From the NCBI GenBank assembly GCA_037349105.1, contig JAYJMM010000037.1, positions 2,356,001-2,420,000 of the forward strand: 64,000 nt of DNA, written 5' to 3'. A program made the position numbers and the translations under genes. Positions 20,809 through 29,815 of the stretch are shown here, piece by piece. The notes below the pieces were generated by a model. It ran no database searches. It was not told the DNA's origin and worked only from the letters and a program-made list of their open reading frames with translations. This DNA is from Limnomonas spitsbergensis. Its lineage: Eukaryota; Chlorophyta; Chlorophyceae; Chlamydomonadales. Positions within the stretch are counted from its first letter, which is position 1. Each line of letters opens with the position of its first letter.

Positions 20809-23800
20809 AACACGTCGGGGGGGTCGTAAATGTCCTGGGAAAGGTCGTCTGACTCCCCCTCCTGCCCTGAGGCCTCCCCTGATATCTCAGGGTCCTGTCT
20901 GTGGGCGCTGCCCTCTGACTCGCTGTTGCCCTGGTCTTCCCTGGCCCTGAGCGTGACTAGGAAATTTGCGAGCAAGGCGAGCCACCCCTCTTGAGGGGCT
21001 GGTGCTCCCATGCGTCGCAGGTAGTCCAGGAGTTCTAGGGCATGGGCTGTGCTCTTAGGGGCGTCTGCGGGCATGGTCAAGAGGCCATTGGTGGCAATTG
21101 CTTCCACGGCCACCCGCCAATGATGGATTTGCTGGGGCACCTCTCCGTTCCGTGCCTCCGTGGCCATCCCCTCTGGGTCCAACCCTGGCTCAGGCTCACG
21201 TCCTTCATGAAGGCCCAATGGTTGCCTTGCCTGCTCTTCCTGCCCTTCTAGGTATGCGTCATCCCACTCCTGTTCAAACCAGGTGTCTGGTTCGTTGAAC
21301 CCTGGGTCGTGCCCCCTGGGGATGGTGGCGAAGCACCCATGGGCCCCTTTGCCCGCCCACCTGGGTCCCTCCGGTGGTCCTGGCAGGAAGTTGGCGGGCG
21401 GGGCGCCTGCCTGCCTGGCTGCCCATACCTCGAATGGCTCGTCCTTGGCTGCCTCGAACAGGTCGCGGAGGCGTTTGCGCTGCTGGCTGCCGCTGGGGGG
21501 TTCCTCCTGCCTGAAGCGACTGTGTCCCGGGTTGTCCTGGGCTGGTGCTCGGCCCTCGCCCCCGCCGCTGGGCCTCCAAGGCTGGGCATGCGTCTGGTTG
21601 CATTCGAAGGCGAAGTGGCCGCTACCTCCGCACTTGTAACATGCTTCCTTCTGGGTAGGGGGTGCTCTGCCGGTCCTGCCCCGGGCAGAGTCCTCCAGCG
21701 GCGCCCACCTGACCATCCTGTTCTCCCCTGGCTCCTCGGCTGTCGAACGCCTTCCGGGGCTGTGGGCCTGGCTTTGCCGAATGGGGCTTCTGGCTCTGCC
21801 CTGCGGCCAACGCTCGCCGCGGGGGCTGCGTGGCGCCTCCCCTTCCCAGCACCTGCCGCTCCCGCCCTCGGGTTCTCTGCTGCCGTGGTTGGGTGGGTTC
21901 CCTGGGGTAACGGGACTGCGGCTGCGGGTTCTTCTGTTCCTGCCCCCGCCGTCTGGGCTGAGGGCCTCCCTGCCCCTAGGCCGCTGGTTGCCACCGCTGG
22001 TGCCCTGCGGGGGTGGAGGTGGCCTTCTGTTTGGTGACCTCGCCCGAGGCTGCTGTGCGCCGTTCCTTCTCTCTGTCAGTTCCCCCGGCCAGCGCCCGTC
22101 CTGGTGCTGCTCGGTGCTTGGAGCCCGCCGCTCCCTGCTGTGGCTACTGCGCCGTGGGCTCCTTTCCCTTGGCTGACGCTCTGCGGCGCTGGCGCTCCTG
22201 GGCGCCTTGCCGCTGTCGGGGTTGCGGCTAGGGCCGCTGCCTGACTCCCTTGCCCGTGGAGAGGGGGTGCGGCTGGCCCTTGCCTTGGGCTGATTGCCCT
22301 GCTTGGGCTGGGCTCTGTTGTCCCGTAGAGACTGCAACAGGTCCTCCGGGTAGTCCCCTAGGCCAGGGCCGTCGAGCTCACTCAGGACCTCCTGCACCTC
22401 AGTGGGCTTACCCCTGGGCGTTCCTTCTTGGCCGCCCTGTCCTCCTCCCCTGGCTTCCTTGCTTGGTGCCGCGTCCTGCTGCTGGGGCTCGACAGTTGTG
22501 TCTGCCGCAGGCTGCTGCTGCCTGGCCTCCCCGGCCCCGCTGCAGGCCTCCTGCTGGGCTCCACAGGGGCGCTGGGGGCCCGGCTCAGGGGCTGCCTCTG
22601 TGCCCTTGTACTCCTCCTTGTACCTCCTTTTGAGATCATTCACCTCTATGATCCACTTGGCGCATTCGCCCTTCCATCGTGCCATCTCCTTGTCTGAAGC
22701 GCCGTCCGCCATTGCCCGGGCCTGCTCCATTTTGAAGGAATAGATGTCTGCCTCCCTGCTGGCGATTCTCTGCCTGGCTGCGACCCGGATGGCCCTGTTC
22801 AGGACCTGGACCTGGGCCTCCAGGCTGCTGACGACGGCTGCCCTGGGAGCGTCCCTGTCTGCCTGCAGCTCAGACTCTGAATCAGTGGTTCCTTCATCGC
22901 TGTGGCTGGTGTCCTGAGTGTGCGCAGCCGGAGAGCATGGCTGGCAGCTGCCTCTGCTGTACGTGTCTACTCCCCGGCCCGGCTCGTTCTCCAGGAGCTC
23001 CCCTAGCCGCCGCTCGCATTCCTGGTCCGTATGCGATCTGCGCATGTCGCAATACGCGCAGGGGCCGTCCCTGTTGCGCAGGGCATTCCTGACCTCATGT
23101 CGGACGGTGTGCTCCTGCTCCATGGCTAGCCTCGCCTTGTCCCGCGCTGCTACGGGAGGGTCCACGGCTTTGCCGTCCTTGTCCCGTGCTGCTACCGAGG
23201 GGCCCCCGGCTTCGCCGCCCTTGTCTCCGCTGATGGGCCGGCTCCCGGTACCCCTGGTACCGTCCGGATCCGCCGGCGCTGCGTGAGCCTGGGTACGGGC
23301 TACTGGGTCTGCCTCTGGCGCTGCAGCAGGGTTGGTTCCCTTTTGCCCTGCTTGCTGGCGCGCTGCCTCAGTACCTGCGCCACGGGCCCCTTTGGCCTTG
23401 GCCGGCTTGGCCCCTTCTGGTGCTGCCGCAGGTGCCTCTGCCGCGGGCAGACGGGTGACACGGTTTGCGGCGACTGTAGTTTGCGTCGCAGGGCCGCCTC
23501 CTGTACCTGTCACCATGGCACATTGTGGGGTTAAGTCTGGGTTCATCTCGCCCCAATCTGCCGGCCACTCCTCAGGCACCCAGGCGGGGTCGTCCAAGCC
23601 TGCCCAGGTTGCCGCGGCCGCCTGGTGGGATCCTGCTGGTGATATCAGTTCTAGCGGCAGGGTGAGCCCGTCGGCTCCCCCTTGAGGGAACAGGGTGAGG
23701 CGCCCTGCGGCTTCTAGGACTCCCCCATACTTGAGGAATTCGGGGTTCCCTACCAGGTGCTCATACGCGTCAGGAGGCGTCTTGACCACCCTGACCGCTG

Positions 23801-26800
23801 CTTTCTCCACGATCGCATTCGGGCTTCCATACCCGTACACGACGTAGATGAACAGAATCCCGTACAGGTCTGCTCCTGCATTATCGGTTGTCCTGATCTT
23901 TTCATCCGTCCTCACCAGCTTGGCCCCCATGGCTACCAGCTGTTCTGCTATGTTGACGGTGATGACATGGCATGAACATGCCGTGTCCATTAGTGCCTTC
24001 TGGGCCACCAGCACCTTCCCTTTCACCATGAGGCCTACGCACTGGCTGTAATCTCGCCTGTCGTTTGTGAAGTATTGTAGCCTCGGGCTGATGGTGATCT
24101 TACGACCCTGACCTATCCAGCCCGGCTCACCACGGACCGGCGTGACTCCCATGGGCATGGTGGTGTGCGCCAGCGCTGTAAGTCGTTCGTTGATGTAGCC
24201 CACCTGCGCACGGACATCGCACATGCCGTCAGCTAGTCGCCTAAGGGCAAGCCTTTTCTCTCCCTTCCTGGAAGGGTGTTCAACAGCCAGTGGTTCCTCC
24301 TCCTCCTCACTGCTAGAGGAGGGTCTAAAGGACCATGGCCTGGCGTTGTGGGCTGCCTGCTTGTACTCTCCAGGCTTGGGTGCCAGCCCAACCTGCGTCA
24401 GGAGGGCCACGGACTCGCTGAGCATTTCGGCCACCGTTTGGTGCCACCCATCCGGCTCAGCGAGCTCGGAGGGGCCAGAAAGGTGAGACAGATGAGCGGA
24501 CTGCTGGCCATGCCCCGCCTGCCCCTGCGGCTGCCTCTGGGCCGGCCTGCCTCCTTGGTTCCTGTCGTAGGTCCTGTTCACGGGTGGCCCCTGCGGTCTT
24601 GGAGGCGGTGGGTACTGCTGTTGAGGCGGCCGTGCCTGCCCCGTGGTGATGTCAGTGGCCAGGGGAGCAGGGCGGCGTTCGTCTCTAGCCCTGGGAGTCC
24701 TGCAGTCCCTTGCCAGGTGGTCCAGGCTGCCGCATTGGAAGCAGGCTTTGGGGGCGCCCCCAGCGTTGTGGGTGCTGGTTGTCAAGGCTGTGGCTTGGTC
24801 GGCCCACGTGACGCCCTTGGCTCTGCTTTCCTGCCTGGCAGGCTGGCTGCTGTTCTGGTATGGCGCAACTCCTGGTCCATCCCCTCTGGGCCTGGCTTCC
24901 CACTGGCTGGGCCGATCTCGCCTGCCGCGCCCCGCCTGTTGCTCCCCCTGGCTCCTCTGCTGATGGTCTCCTGGTCCTTGCCTGGAGTCCATGGCAGCCA
25001 GGTCCCCCAATTCCAGGGCGAACCTCTCCCACAGCAGTACCTGCTGCGTCAGGACCTCTACATGGGCCTCGTCTGTCATGTGCAGGTATCCTGGCACGGT
25101 CATGATGAACGCTGTCAGCTTCACTCTGACTGCCCCTGGCAGCCCTTCGTAGAACATGTGGGCTACCGAATGCCTCCTGCCGAAGTGGTCCACTGCGTCT
25201 CTGGAGATTTGCAACAGCTCTGCTGTAGACATGACTCGGAAGGCGAATGCCTCCACTGTCTCCTCTGGCTTGACGCCTGGGTCCAAGGTGGTCTTGACCC
25301 CGAGTTTCAGGCCGGTGATTGCTGCCCTCTCATCTGAAGTCGGCTTGCCCACCTCCCTTTGGACCACCCTGATCCACAGGGTTAGCAAGGATACCTCACA
25401 GGTCGGCTCCTCCACTGGGGTTCTCCATGCTTCCCGGATCCGCTCGACCTCCCTGGAAGCTTTGTCTCCTTGGGGTGCTAATCGTATGGCGACCACCAGT
25501 GGGCCCACGCAGGCCGGCTTGGCTGTCCACATGCCCACCAAGGAGCGGACCAACAGGGCCATGGCTGAAGGAGACTGGCAAGACCCTGCAATCTCACCAG
25601 CCACCACAGCCAGGGCTGGCGGCTCGTCCGATAAAGCCAGGCGGTTGTGCGAGCCCCAAGAGCTGCAGGCCTGGCAGTATTGCCTGGCTGCGACTGCCCC
25701 CGGGTGGGACATGTCCAGCACTGGCACGTTGCCCTGAATGTTGGGGATCTTGGTGAACCGCGTTCCCCCAGCCAACTGCAGGATCATCTGTTGCTGCAGC
25801 CGTATGTTTGTCTCCGCCTGCTCTTGGGCTATCCTTTCCCTTCTGCGCCTTGCAGATTCCCTGCTGGAGCCTGGGCCGTGCCCCTCTGTATCCTCCGAGC
25901 CTGACATGCTGGGGTCCGAGCCAGATCCGCCGCCGCCGTTCCTGGTTGGGCTCTGCCTGCGCCGATCCCGCTGGTCTCTGCGGTCTGCGCTCAGGTGGGA
26001 TTGCCTTCTACCGGATGGCCTACTGCCCTCCGAAGGCTGCCTTGCCGGGTCCTGGCTCCTACCCCCTTCTGACTCTGCCTGCCTGCTGGGCTGGTAGCTG
26101 CTATGCCTGCTGGGCTGCGTTCCACCTGTGTACTCCCTTGCCTCGGAAGCTGACAGGCAGTCGTCCCTGCTTTCCTGTCTTTGCTGGTAGTCTCCCCCCG
26201 TGGGGCCTGCCGGGTTGATTTCCTGAACGACCCTCCTTCCTTGGCTGGGGCCTTGGCTCCTCTCCGGCCTGCCACGTGCCTGTGCTGCTTGTCCTCGCAG
26301 GAACTCAGCAATGTGGTCCACCTGGCTTTCTTGGCCGCCGTGCTGATCTACGAAGCGCAACAAGTCGTGAGATTCTTGCCTGCTGGCCCTCCTTGGCGCT
26401 GGGTCCTGCTGGAAGCTGGTTGCCCTGGGCTGTTCGCTGGCCGCTGGGCTGCTGGGTCTGGGTCTGCGCTCTACGTCTAGCCGCTGGTTTCGGAGACTGG
26501 GCTCACTGCTGGCTTCCAGGCTCTCCCATCTGGCCTGTCGTGCAACAGGAATGGTCCCTTCCGTCTGCTGCTGCCATTGCACCTCCCTGCGGTCATCTTG
26601 CTGTAGCCTGGATGCCTCGAACCCTTCCCACTCCTCGAGCTCCTCTTGCTCTGATTCGGGCTCCTCCAGATCCCCTTCTGTGCCGTTGCACCACCCGTCG
26701 GCAAAGGCCTTGACAGCCAGAGCCGCCTCTGGCCCTGCTGGTCCTCTGGACACTCTGCGCAGGGCCGCCAGCAGCGTTGCTCGGTCCTGTCCCGTGTGCG

Positions 26801-28004
26801 GGATGCCCATAAGGGCCTTTGTTGCCCATTCCGCCAGGTGGTGGCTTTGGAACTCCTTGATAGCCCGGGCCTGATCGCTGAGGTGGACGAAACACTTGGA
26901 GCACACCTGCTGCCATAGCCGCCCTGCCCATTGCAGGATGTCTGCCCACCCAATGGGCTGGAGTCCTGGTGGCTCTGCTGCACCCGGCTGGCTTATGCCC
27001 CCTGCGCGTTCTCCCACTGCCTGGCGCCGCTCTCCTGGGATGGGCGTCCACTCTGGATTGCTGAAATATCCGTAAAGGCTATGGGCCTGGCCGCTGTCCT
27101 CCTTTTCCCTGCTGCTGCCCTCTGCCACGGTCTCCTGGCTTGGCCTGTTTGCACTGGCTGGGAACCTGGACTGGGGTGTGCCGTATGTTGACGCCTCTGT
27201 TGCTTCCTCTGCCGGGATACGGGGCGGCCTTGCCTGTTTCACCCTGTGCAGATCTGGCCTGGGCGGGATTCCCGTTGGTGCCTGCATTCTTCCGTGCTGA
27301 TCTGGCGGCACTACCTTGGCGTGTGGATCAGCCTGCGGCTGCCATATTCTGGTAGCCTGCATTGTCGTGGCTTGTGTGTCGCTGTATTTCTGCAGCTCCC
27401 GTGGCCTCCCTGTTGTTTCCGCTGACTCCCCTTGGGACTGCTGTTCGCTGGATCTCGTCCGCTCCATCCTGACCATTGTTGACTGGACCATCCCCTTGAC
27501 CACTGTGGGTTCAAGCTGGGGCTCCTGGTCTGGTCTGGGCTCAGCCTCGCCTCCTTCCCTTTCTGCCTCCGCAGGCAGGTCATCCGGAGGTCGCGCTGGC
27601 CCGCCACCCTCTCCTACACCACCGGTCTGAGACCTCACAGTGGGTGGCTCTGAGGTCGGATCCAGGGACTCATCGTCGGGAACCGGCCATTGCTCGTCCT
27701 CCTGGCTTGGGCCAGGGGGGATGCGCGCTATGCCGCCTCGTCCGATACCCCTGCGCGTCACTTGAACCTGCACCATATCCTCATCCAAGGCTAGGGTGCT
27801 GTCGGCCCCTTGGACCTTGTTTTCCATTATGCCTGCATATTCACCATCTGACAACCCAATGGCAATTAGCCTAGCTTCCTCTGCTACGGCTGCATTGATG
27901 GGTGTCATGGGGTCATTGCCTGGTTCCATTCCTCTCACTCGTGCACTGCGTCTTGCAGCCTCTGGATGTAGGTGACGATCATGATCTACCACTGCGTCCT
28001 GCAT
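20679..28004 (-). CDS. retrotransposon Gag-protease ORF, 2,441 residues
   Basis: Residues 1-760 are mostly disordered and rich in Gln, Arg, Ser and Glu. Residues about 770-1010 are helical with a Gag-like character (WIRVVQREVG, AFAFRVMSTAELL, FYEGLPGAVR). A CCHC knuckle, CFQCGSLDHLARDC, lies at about 1083-1096. A retropepsin-like protease begins with ALMDTACSCHVI at about 1336, where DTA replaces DTG. Then comes a long charged, Ser/Arg/Pro-rich region, and a second CCHC, CYKCGGSGHFAFEC, at about 2120-2133. It should form the particle and mature the polyprotein. It is much longer than a usual Gag (300-600 residues). Start ATG 28004 lies 667 bp inside the 5' partial repeat. The reading frame is intact throughout, in line with a recent insertion. 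Confidence 0.85.
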   Translation of the reverse strand: MQDAVVDHDRHLHPEAARRSARVRGMEPGNDPMTPINAAVAEEARLIAIGLSDGEYAGIMENKVQGADSTLALDEDMVQVQVTRRGIGRGGIARIPPGPSQEDEQWPVPDDESLDPTSEPPTVRSQTGGVGEGGGPARPPDDLPAEAEREGGEAEPRPDQEPQLEPTVVKGMVQSTMVRMERTRSSEQQSQGESAETTGRPRELQKYSDTQATTMQATRIWQPQADPHAKVVPPDQHGRMQAPTGIPPRPDLHRVKQARPPRIPAEEATEASTYGTPQSRFPASANRPSQETVAEGSSREKEDSGQAHSLYGYFSNPEWTPIPGERRQAVGERAGGISQPGAAEPPGLQPIGWADILQWAGRLWQQVCSKCFVHLSDQARAIKEFQSHHLAEWATKALMGIPHTGQDRATLLAALRRVSRGPAGPEAALAVKAFADGWCNGTEGDLEEPESEQEELEEWEGFEASRLQQDDRREVQWQQQTEGTIPVARQARWESLEASSEPSLRNQRLDVERRPRPSSPAASEQPRATSFQQDPAPRRASRQESHDLLRFVDQHGGQESQVDHIAEFLRGQAAQARGRPERSQGPSQGRRVVQEINPAGPTGGDYQQRQESRDDCLSASEAREYTGGTQPSRHSSYQPSRQAESEGGRSQDPARQPSEGSRPSGRRQSHLSADRRDQRDRRRQSPTRNGGGGSGSDPSMSGSEDTEGHGPGSSRESARRRRERIAQEQAETNIRLQQQMILQLAGGTRFTKIPNIQGNVPVLDMSHPGAVAARQYCQACSSWGSHNRLALSDEPPALAVVAGEIAGSCQSPSAMALLVRSLVGMWTAKPACVGPLVVAIRLAPQGDKASREVERIREAWRTPVEEPTCEVSLLTLWIRVVQREVGKPTSDERAAITGLKLGVKTTLDPGVKPEETVEAFAFRVMSTAELLQISRDAVDHFGRRHSVAHMFYEGLPGAVRVKLTAFIMTVPGYLHMTDEAHVEVLTQQVLLWERFALELGDLAAMDSRQGPGDHQQRSQGEQQAGRGRRDRPSQWEARPRGDGPGVAPYQNSSQPARQESRAKGVTWADQATALTTSTHNAGGAPKACFQCGSLDHLARDCRTPRARDERRPAPLATDITTGQARPPQQQYPPPPRPQGPPVNRTYDRNQGGRPAQRQPQGQAGHGQQSAHLSHLSGPSELAEPDGWHQTVAEMLSESVALLTQVGLAPKPGEYKQAAHNARPWSFRPSSSSEEEEEPLAVEHPSRKGEKRLALRRLADGMCDVRAQVGYINERLTALAHTTMPMGVTPVRGEPGWIGQGRKITISPRLQYFTNDRRDYSQCVGLMVKGKVLVAQKALMDTACSCHVITVNIAEQLVAMGAKLVRTDEKIRTTDNAGADLYGILFIYVVYGYGSPNAIVEKAAVRVVKTPPDAYEHLVGNPEFLKYGGVLEAAGRLTLFPQGGADGLTLPLELISPAGSHQAAAATWAGLDDPAWVPEEWPADWGEMNPDLTPQCAMVTGTGGGPATQTTVAANRVTRLPAAEAPAAAPEGAKPAKAKGARGAGTEAARQQAGQKGTNPAAAPEADPVARTQAHAAPADPDGTRGTGSRPISGDKGGEAGGPSVAARDKDGKAVDPPVAARDKARLAMEQEHTVRHEVRNALRNRDGPCAYCDMRRSHTDQECERRLGELLENEPGRGVDTYSRGSCQPCSPAAHTQDTSHSDEGTTDSESELQADRDAPRAAVVSSLEAQVQVLNRAIRVAARQRIASREADIYSFKMEQARAMADGASDKEMARWKGECAKWIIEVNDLKRRYKEEYKGTEAAPEPGPQRPCGAQQEACSGAGEARQQQPAADTTVEPQQQDAAPSKEARGGGQGGQEGTPRGKPTEVQEVLSELDGPGLGDYPEDLLQSLRDNRAQPKQGNQPKARASRTPSPRARESGSGPSRNPDSGKAPRSASAAERQPRERSPRRSSHSRERRAPSTEQHQDGRWPGELTERRNGAQQPRARSPNRRPPPPPQGTSGGNQRPRGREALSPDGGGRNRRTRSRSPVTPGNPPNHGSREPEGGSGRCWEGEAPRSPRGERWPQGRARSPIRQSQAHSPGRRSTAEEPGENRMVRWAPLEDSARGRTGRAPPTQKEACYKCGGSGHFAFECNQTHAQPWRPSGGGEGRAPAQDNPGHSRFRQEEPPSGSQQRKRLRDLFEAAKDEPFEVWAARQAGAPPANFLPGPPEGPRWAGKGAHGCFATIPRGHDPGFNEPDTWFEQEWDDAYLEGQEEQARQPLGLHEGREPEPGLDPEGMATEARNGEVPQQIHHWRVAVEAIATNGLLTMPADAPKSTAHALELLDYLRRMGAPAPQEGWLALLANFLVTLRAREDQGNSESEGSAHRQDPEISGEASGQEGESDDLSQDIYDPPDVLCPGTPEAGAPPQAQGRQLPRKEAVAAPRCRPMGPQGASPAGP

Positions 28005-28647
28005 TGTACTATTGCTGGGTGCTGAGCAGCCGTGCCGGCTCGCTGTGTGGGCTCACAGCAGCAGGTCACTGGCTCAAAGCCTGCTTCCGTTCACCTCTAC
28101 CTTCTGCAGGCTGGTTAGGCGTTGCTAGACAGGTCAAGCACGGGTAAATTTTTTAACCTGGTTCTGGCGGGTATTTTCACCTTCTGGACTGCTGTCTCGT
28201 CCGCTATCTTGCTGGTCTCGTCCGCTATTCCTCCGCTGATTCGTCGCGCAGCTTCCTCCTCGATCTCCGCAAGGCCTGCTCAGGCTGCAATCTGCAGCTT
28301 CGGATATTCCTGCACACAGTCTTGGGTTGCCTGCTTTTAAACTCGGATCCCAGATCCTTGCTCACTTCTGTCAACACGCAGGCTGTGCACTCTACCACGG
28401 ATGCAGGCCACGTGCACAGGCAATATCAGCTGGGTTTATAACTCCACAGCCTGATCTTCAAGCTACGTCTGCTTCTGGGTTGCCACGCCCAGCGCAAGCA
28501 GGAATTGACTTGGGTTCTATGGAGAATCCTCTGCTAAGTGATTTCGAGCTGTCCAAGGTAGATCACTGCCTTCAAAAAGAAATTCAAGTTCACAGCACAT
28601 GCACCTTTAGCAGGATTCGCTGGATCAAGCTGATCAGGCTTAGACCC

Positions 28648-29108
28648 ACTTCGTTCCTTTTAAGTGGACACGCGATGGTTGCTTCGGGTCCGTGGTGGAC
28701 TTCTTCCCCACTGAGTGGCGGACACCTACTGGCGGACTCAGCGTCTACACGCCGGCCGCGAATGCGCAGCGCGTTAAGCTGTGGTTGGAACTTCTAGGTG
28801 ACAGGCGTGGAGCTGGTCGCTTGTAGAGCTGCGACTAAAGGCCTGTCGGGTAGCGAACCCTGCAGGTCGTTATGAGTCACTTACCGCGTGTAGCGGGCGG
28901 AGCCGTAGCCGTAGACTGCGGACGACGTAGTCCTAGGCAGGGCTGGGCTTCGGGCTAGGTGTTCTCGTGCTTGCTAGAAGGCGGGGTCGCTGTTCTAGGC
29001 TTGACTGGCTTAGTGGTAATGGCTTTGATGCACTTCACTGGTTAGGTCTCCGAGATCTAGCCGGTGCTGGTTACAAATAGAGGCCTGTCCACTTAAAAGG
29101 AACGAAGT
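28648..29108 (-). promoter_or_regulatory. 22-bp perfect inverted pair: candidate self-priming primer-binding site and leader
   Basis: The 22 bases at 29087-29108, inside the 5' repeat copy, are the exact reverse complement of 28648-28669, which stand immediately inside the internal region, one base beyond the repeat border. That border is where the minus-strand primer-binding site belongs. The site does not start with TGG as a tRNA-primed site would. Self-priming, in which the 5' end of the RNA anneals to the site, is known for Tf1/sushi elements. A TATA-like AGTAAATAG lies on the minus strand about 45-50 bp upstream of 29108. The pairing is seen; its role is inferred. Confidence 0.55.
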
Positions 29109-29313
29109 AAATGTCAAGCGTGCAAGCCGGGATTCAAAGGTCCCGGCAAGCCCTATTTACTGAGTACGGGAAATCCTGCCTCAGACCTTCCCGAAAGTGG
29201 GAAGCTGGGCTCCTAACCCTAAAAAGGGGGCTCCGCAGGGAAGCTGCGGAGTCTACGGGGACGCGTCAGTGGTCCCTACGGTTTTGGCACGTATACTGCA
29301 TTATACCGTGACA
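28671..29313 (-). repeat. partial LTR copy at the 5' end of the element (A1)
   Basis: These 643 bp match 9848-10490 with about three differences (for example near 28724, 28769 and 29018). The copy lacks the other 245 bp of the full unit. It ends with GTGACA followed by GGTC. An open frame of 66 codons on the plus strand (29111-29311, also 10288-10488) is shared simply because the repeats are the same. Confidence 0.85.
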
Positions 29314-29317
29314 GGTC
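29314..29317. repeat. target-site duplication GGTC, right
   Basis: Direct copy of 9602-9605. Sequence beyond it continues the TIR of the interrupted family 1 repeat. Confidence 0.85.
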
Positions 29318-29815
29318 CTGTTTAAAAGGCTCGGCCTCAGGGTCGTCCAATTGTCTGGCTTCGGCTTCAAGGTAACATAGGAAACATACTTTGTCCCGTC
29401 GCCCTAGCCACAGTGTCGGTAAGGAGGCGCTATGCAACGCTCCTCTCTGCGCGCACACTTGCCTACATTGCATGGATGGTAGGCACTGACTTTTGTAGAG
29501 CTGTGGTTGACCTCGGGGACCTGTAAGCTGGTTTTTATGTCCTTTCTCCGTCTGGGAGGGACGAGAGGTCTTTTCCTTGTTGTTTCTCTATTGCTCTCTC
29601 CTCTTTTGAATTTTCCCTTCTTGAGGCCTTGCCTCTACAGTAGCGAGGAACCTTCTTACTGACTTACCCCTCTCAGGGGGGGAAATGATTTTCTTCTTCT
29701 TTGTGTTCCTCTCTTTCTTTCCTTTCCCCTCTTCCTTACTTTCCATATCCCAACTTCACTGCTGGGCGCCCATGCGACCGAGCCTTTTCATCATGGCCCA
29801 GAGGTGTAACGTCAT
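29318..29815. repeat. remainder of the family 1 TIR repeat that received the retrotransposon
   Basis: The left arm continues as ctgtttaaaaggctcggcc and the right arm is at 29761-29815 (gctgggcgcccatgcgaccg ... cccagaggtgtaacgtcatt). Between the arms the left side is followed by other sequence and the right side by pyrimidine-rich sequence with ttcctttcccctcttcc. No coding capacity is apparent. Confidence 0.75.

Larger units (their letters stand above)
9606..29313 (-). mobile_element. Ty3/gypsy-type retrotransposon with DNMT3-like methyltransferase and PHD finger
   Basis: The element is 19.7 kb, read on the minus strand, with termini TGTC...GACA and a 4-bp target duplication GGTC. Three long overlapping ORFs encode, in order: Gag with CCHC knuckle and protease (28004-20679); Cys-rich fingers, further CCHC motifs and the N-terminal RT (20808-16033); then RT, RNase H, cytosine-5 methyltransferase, DDE integrase and PHD finger (16129-11576). 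Terminal sequences form split direct repeats: one full 885-bp LTR-like unit at the left end, with its first about 245 bp and last about 643 bp separated by the internal region. The 643-bp copies differ at about three positions, so the insertion is young. RT and integrase motifs place it with Ty3/gypsy. The end layout resembles DIRS/PAT-type elements, yet there is a DDE integrase and I find no tyrosine recombinase. The RT reading frame is interrupted at about 16130, so this copy may be inactive. Confidence 0.92.

Noticed and set aside
29137..29160. tRNA T-arm-like hairpin (gccggga...tcccggc with ttcaaagg loop) in the repeat
   Set aside because: No acceptor, D or anticodon arms around it. An isolated stem is not evidence for a tRNA or SINE.
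29214..29224. Telomere-like ccctaaa (also near 10393)
   Set aside because: A single copy inside the retrotransposon repeat; no tandem array.
9606..29313. Tyrosine recombinase, as expected for an element with split direct repeats
   Set aside because: No R...HxxR...Y pattern was found in any of the three ORFs, while integrase D, D and E are clear.
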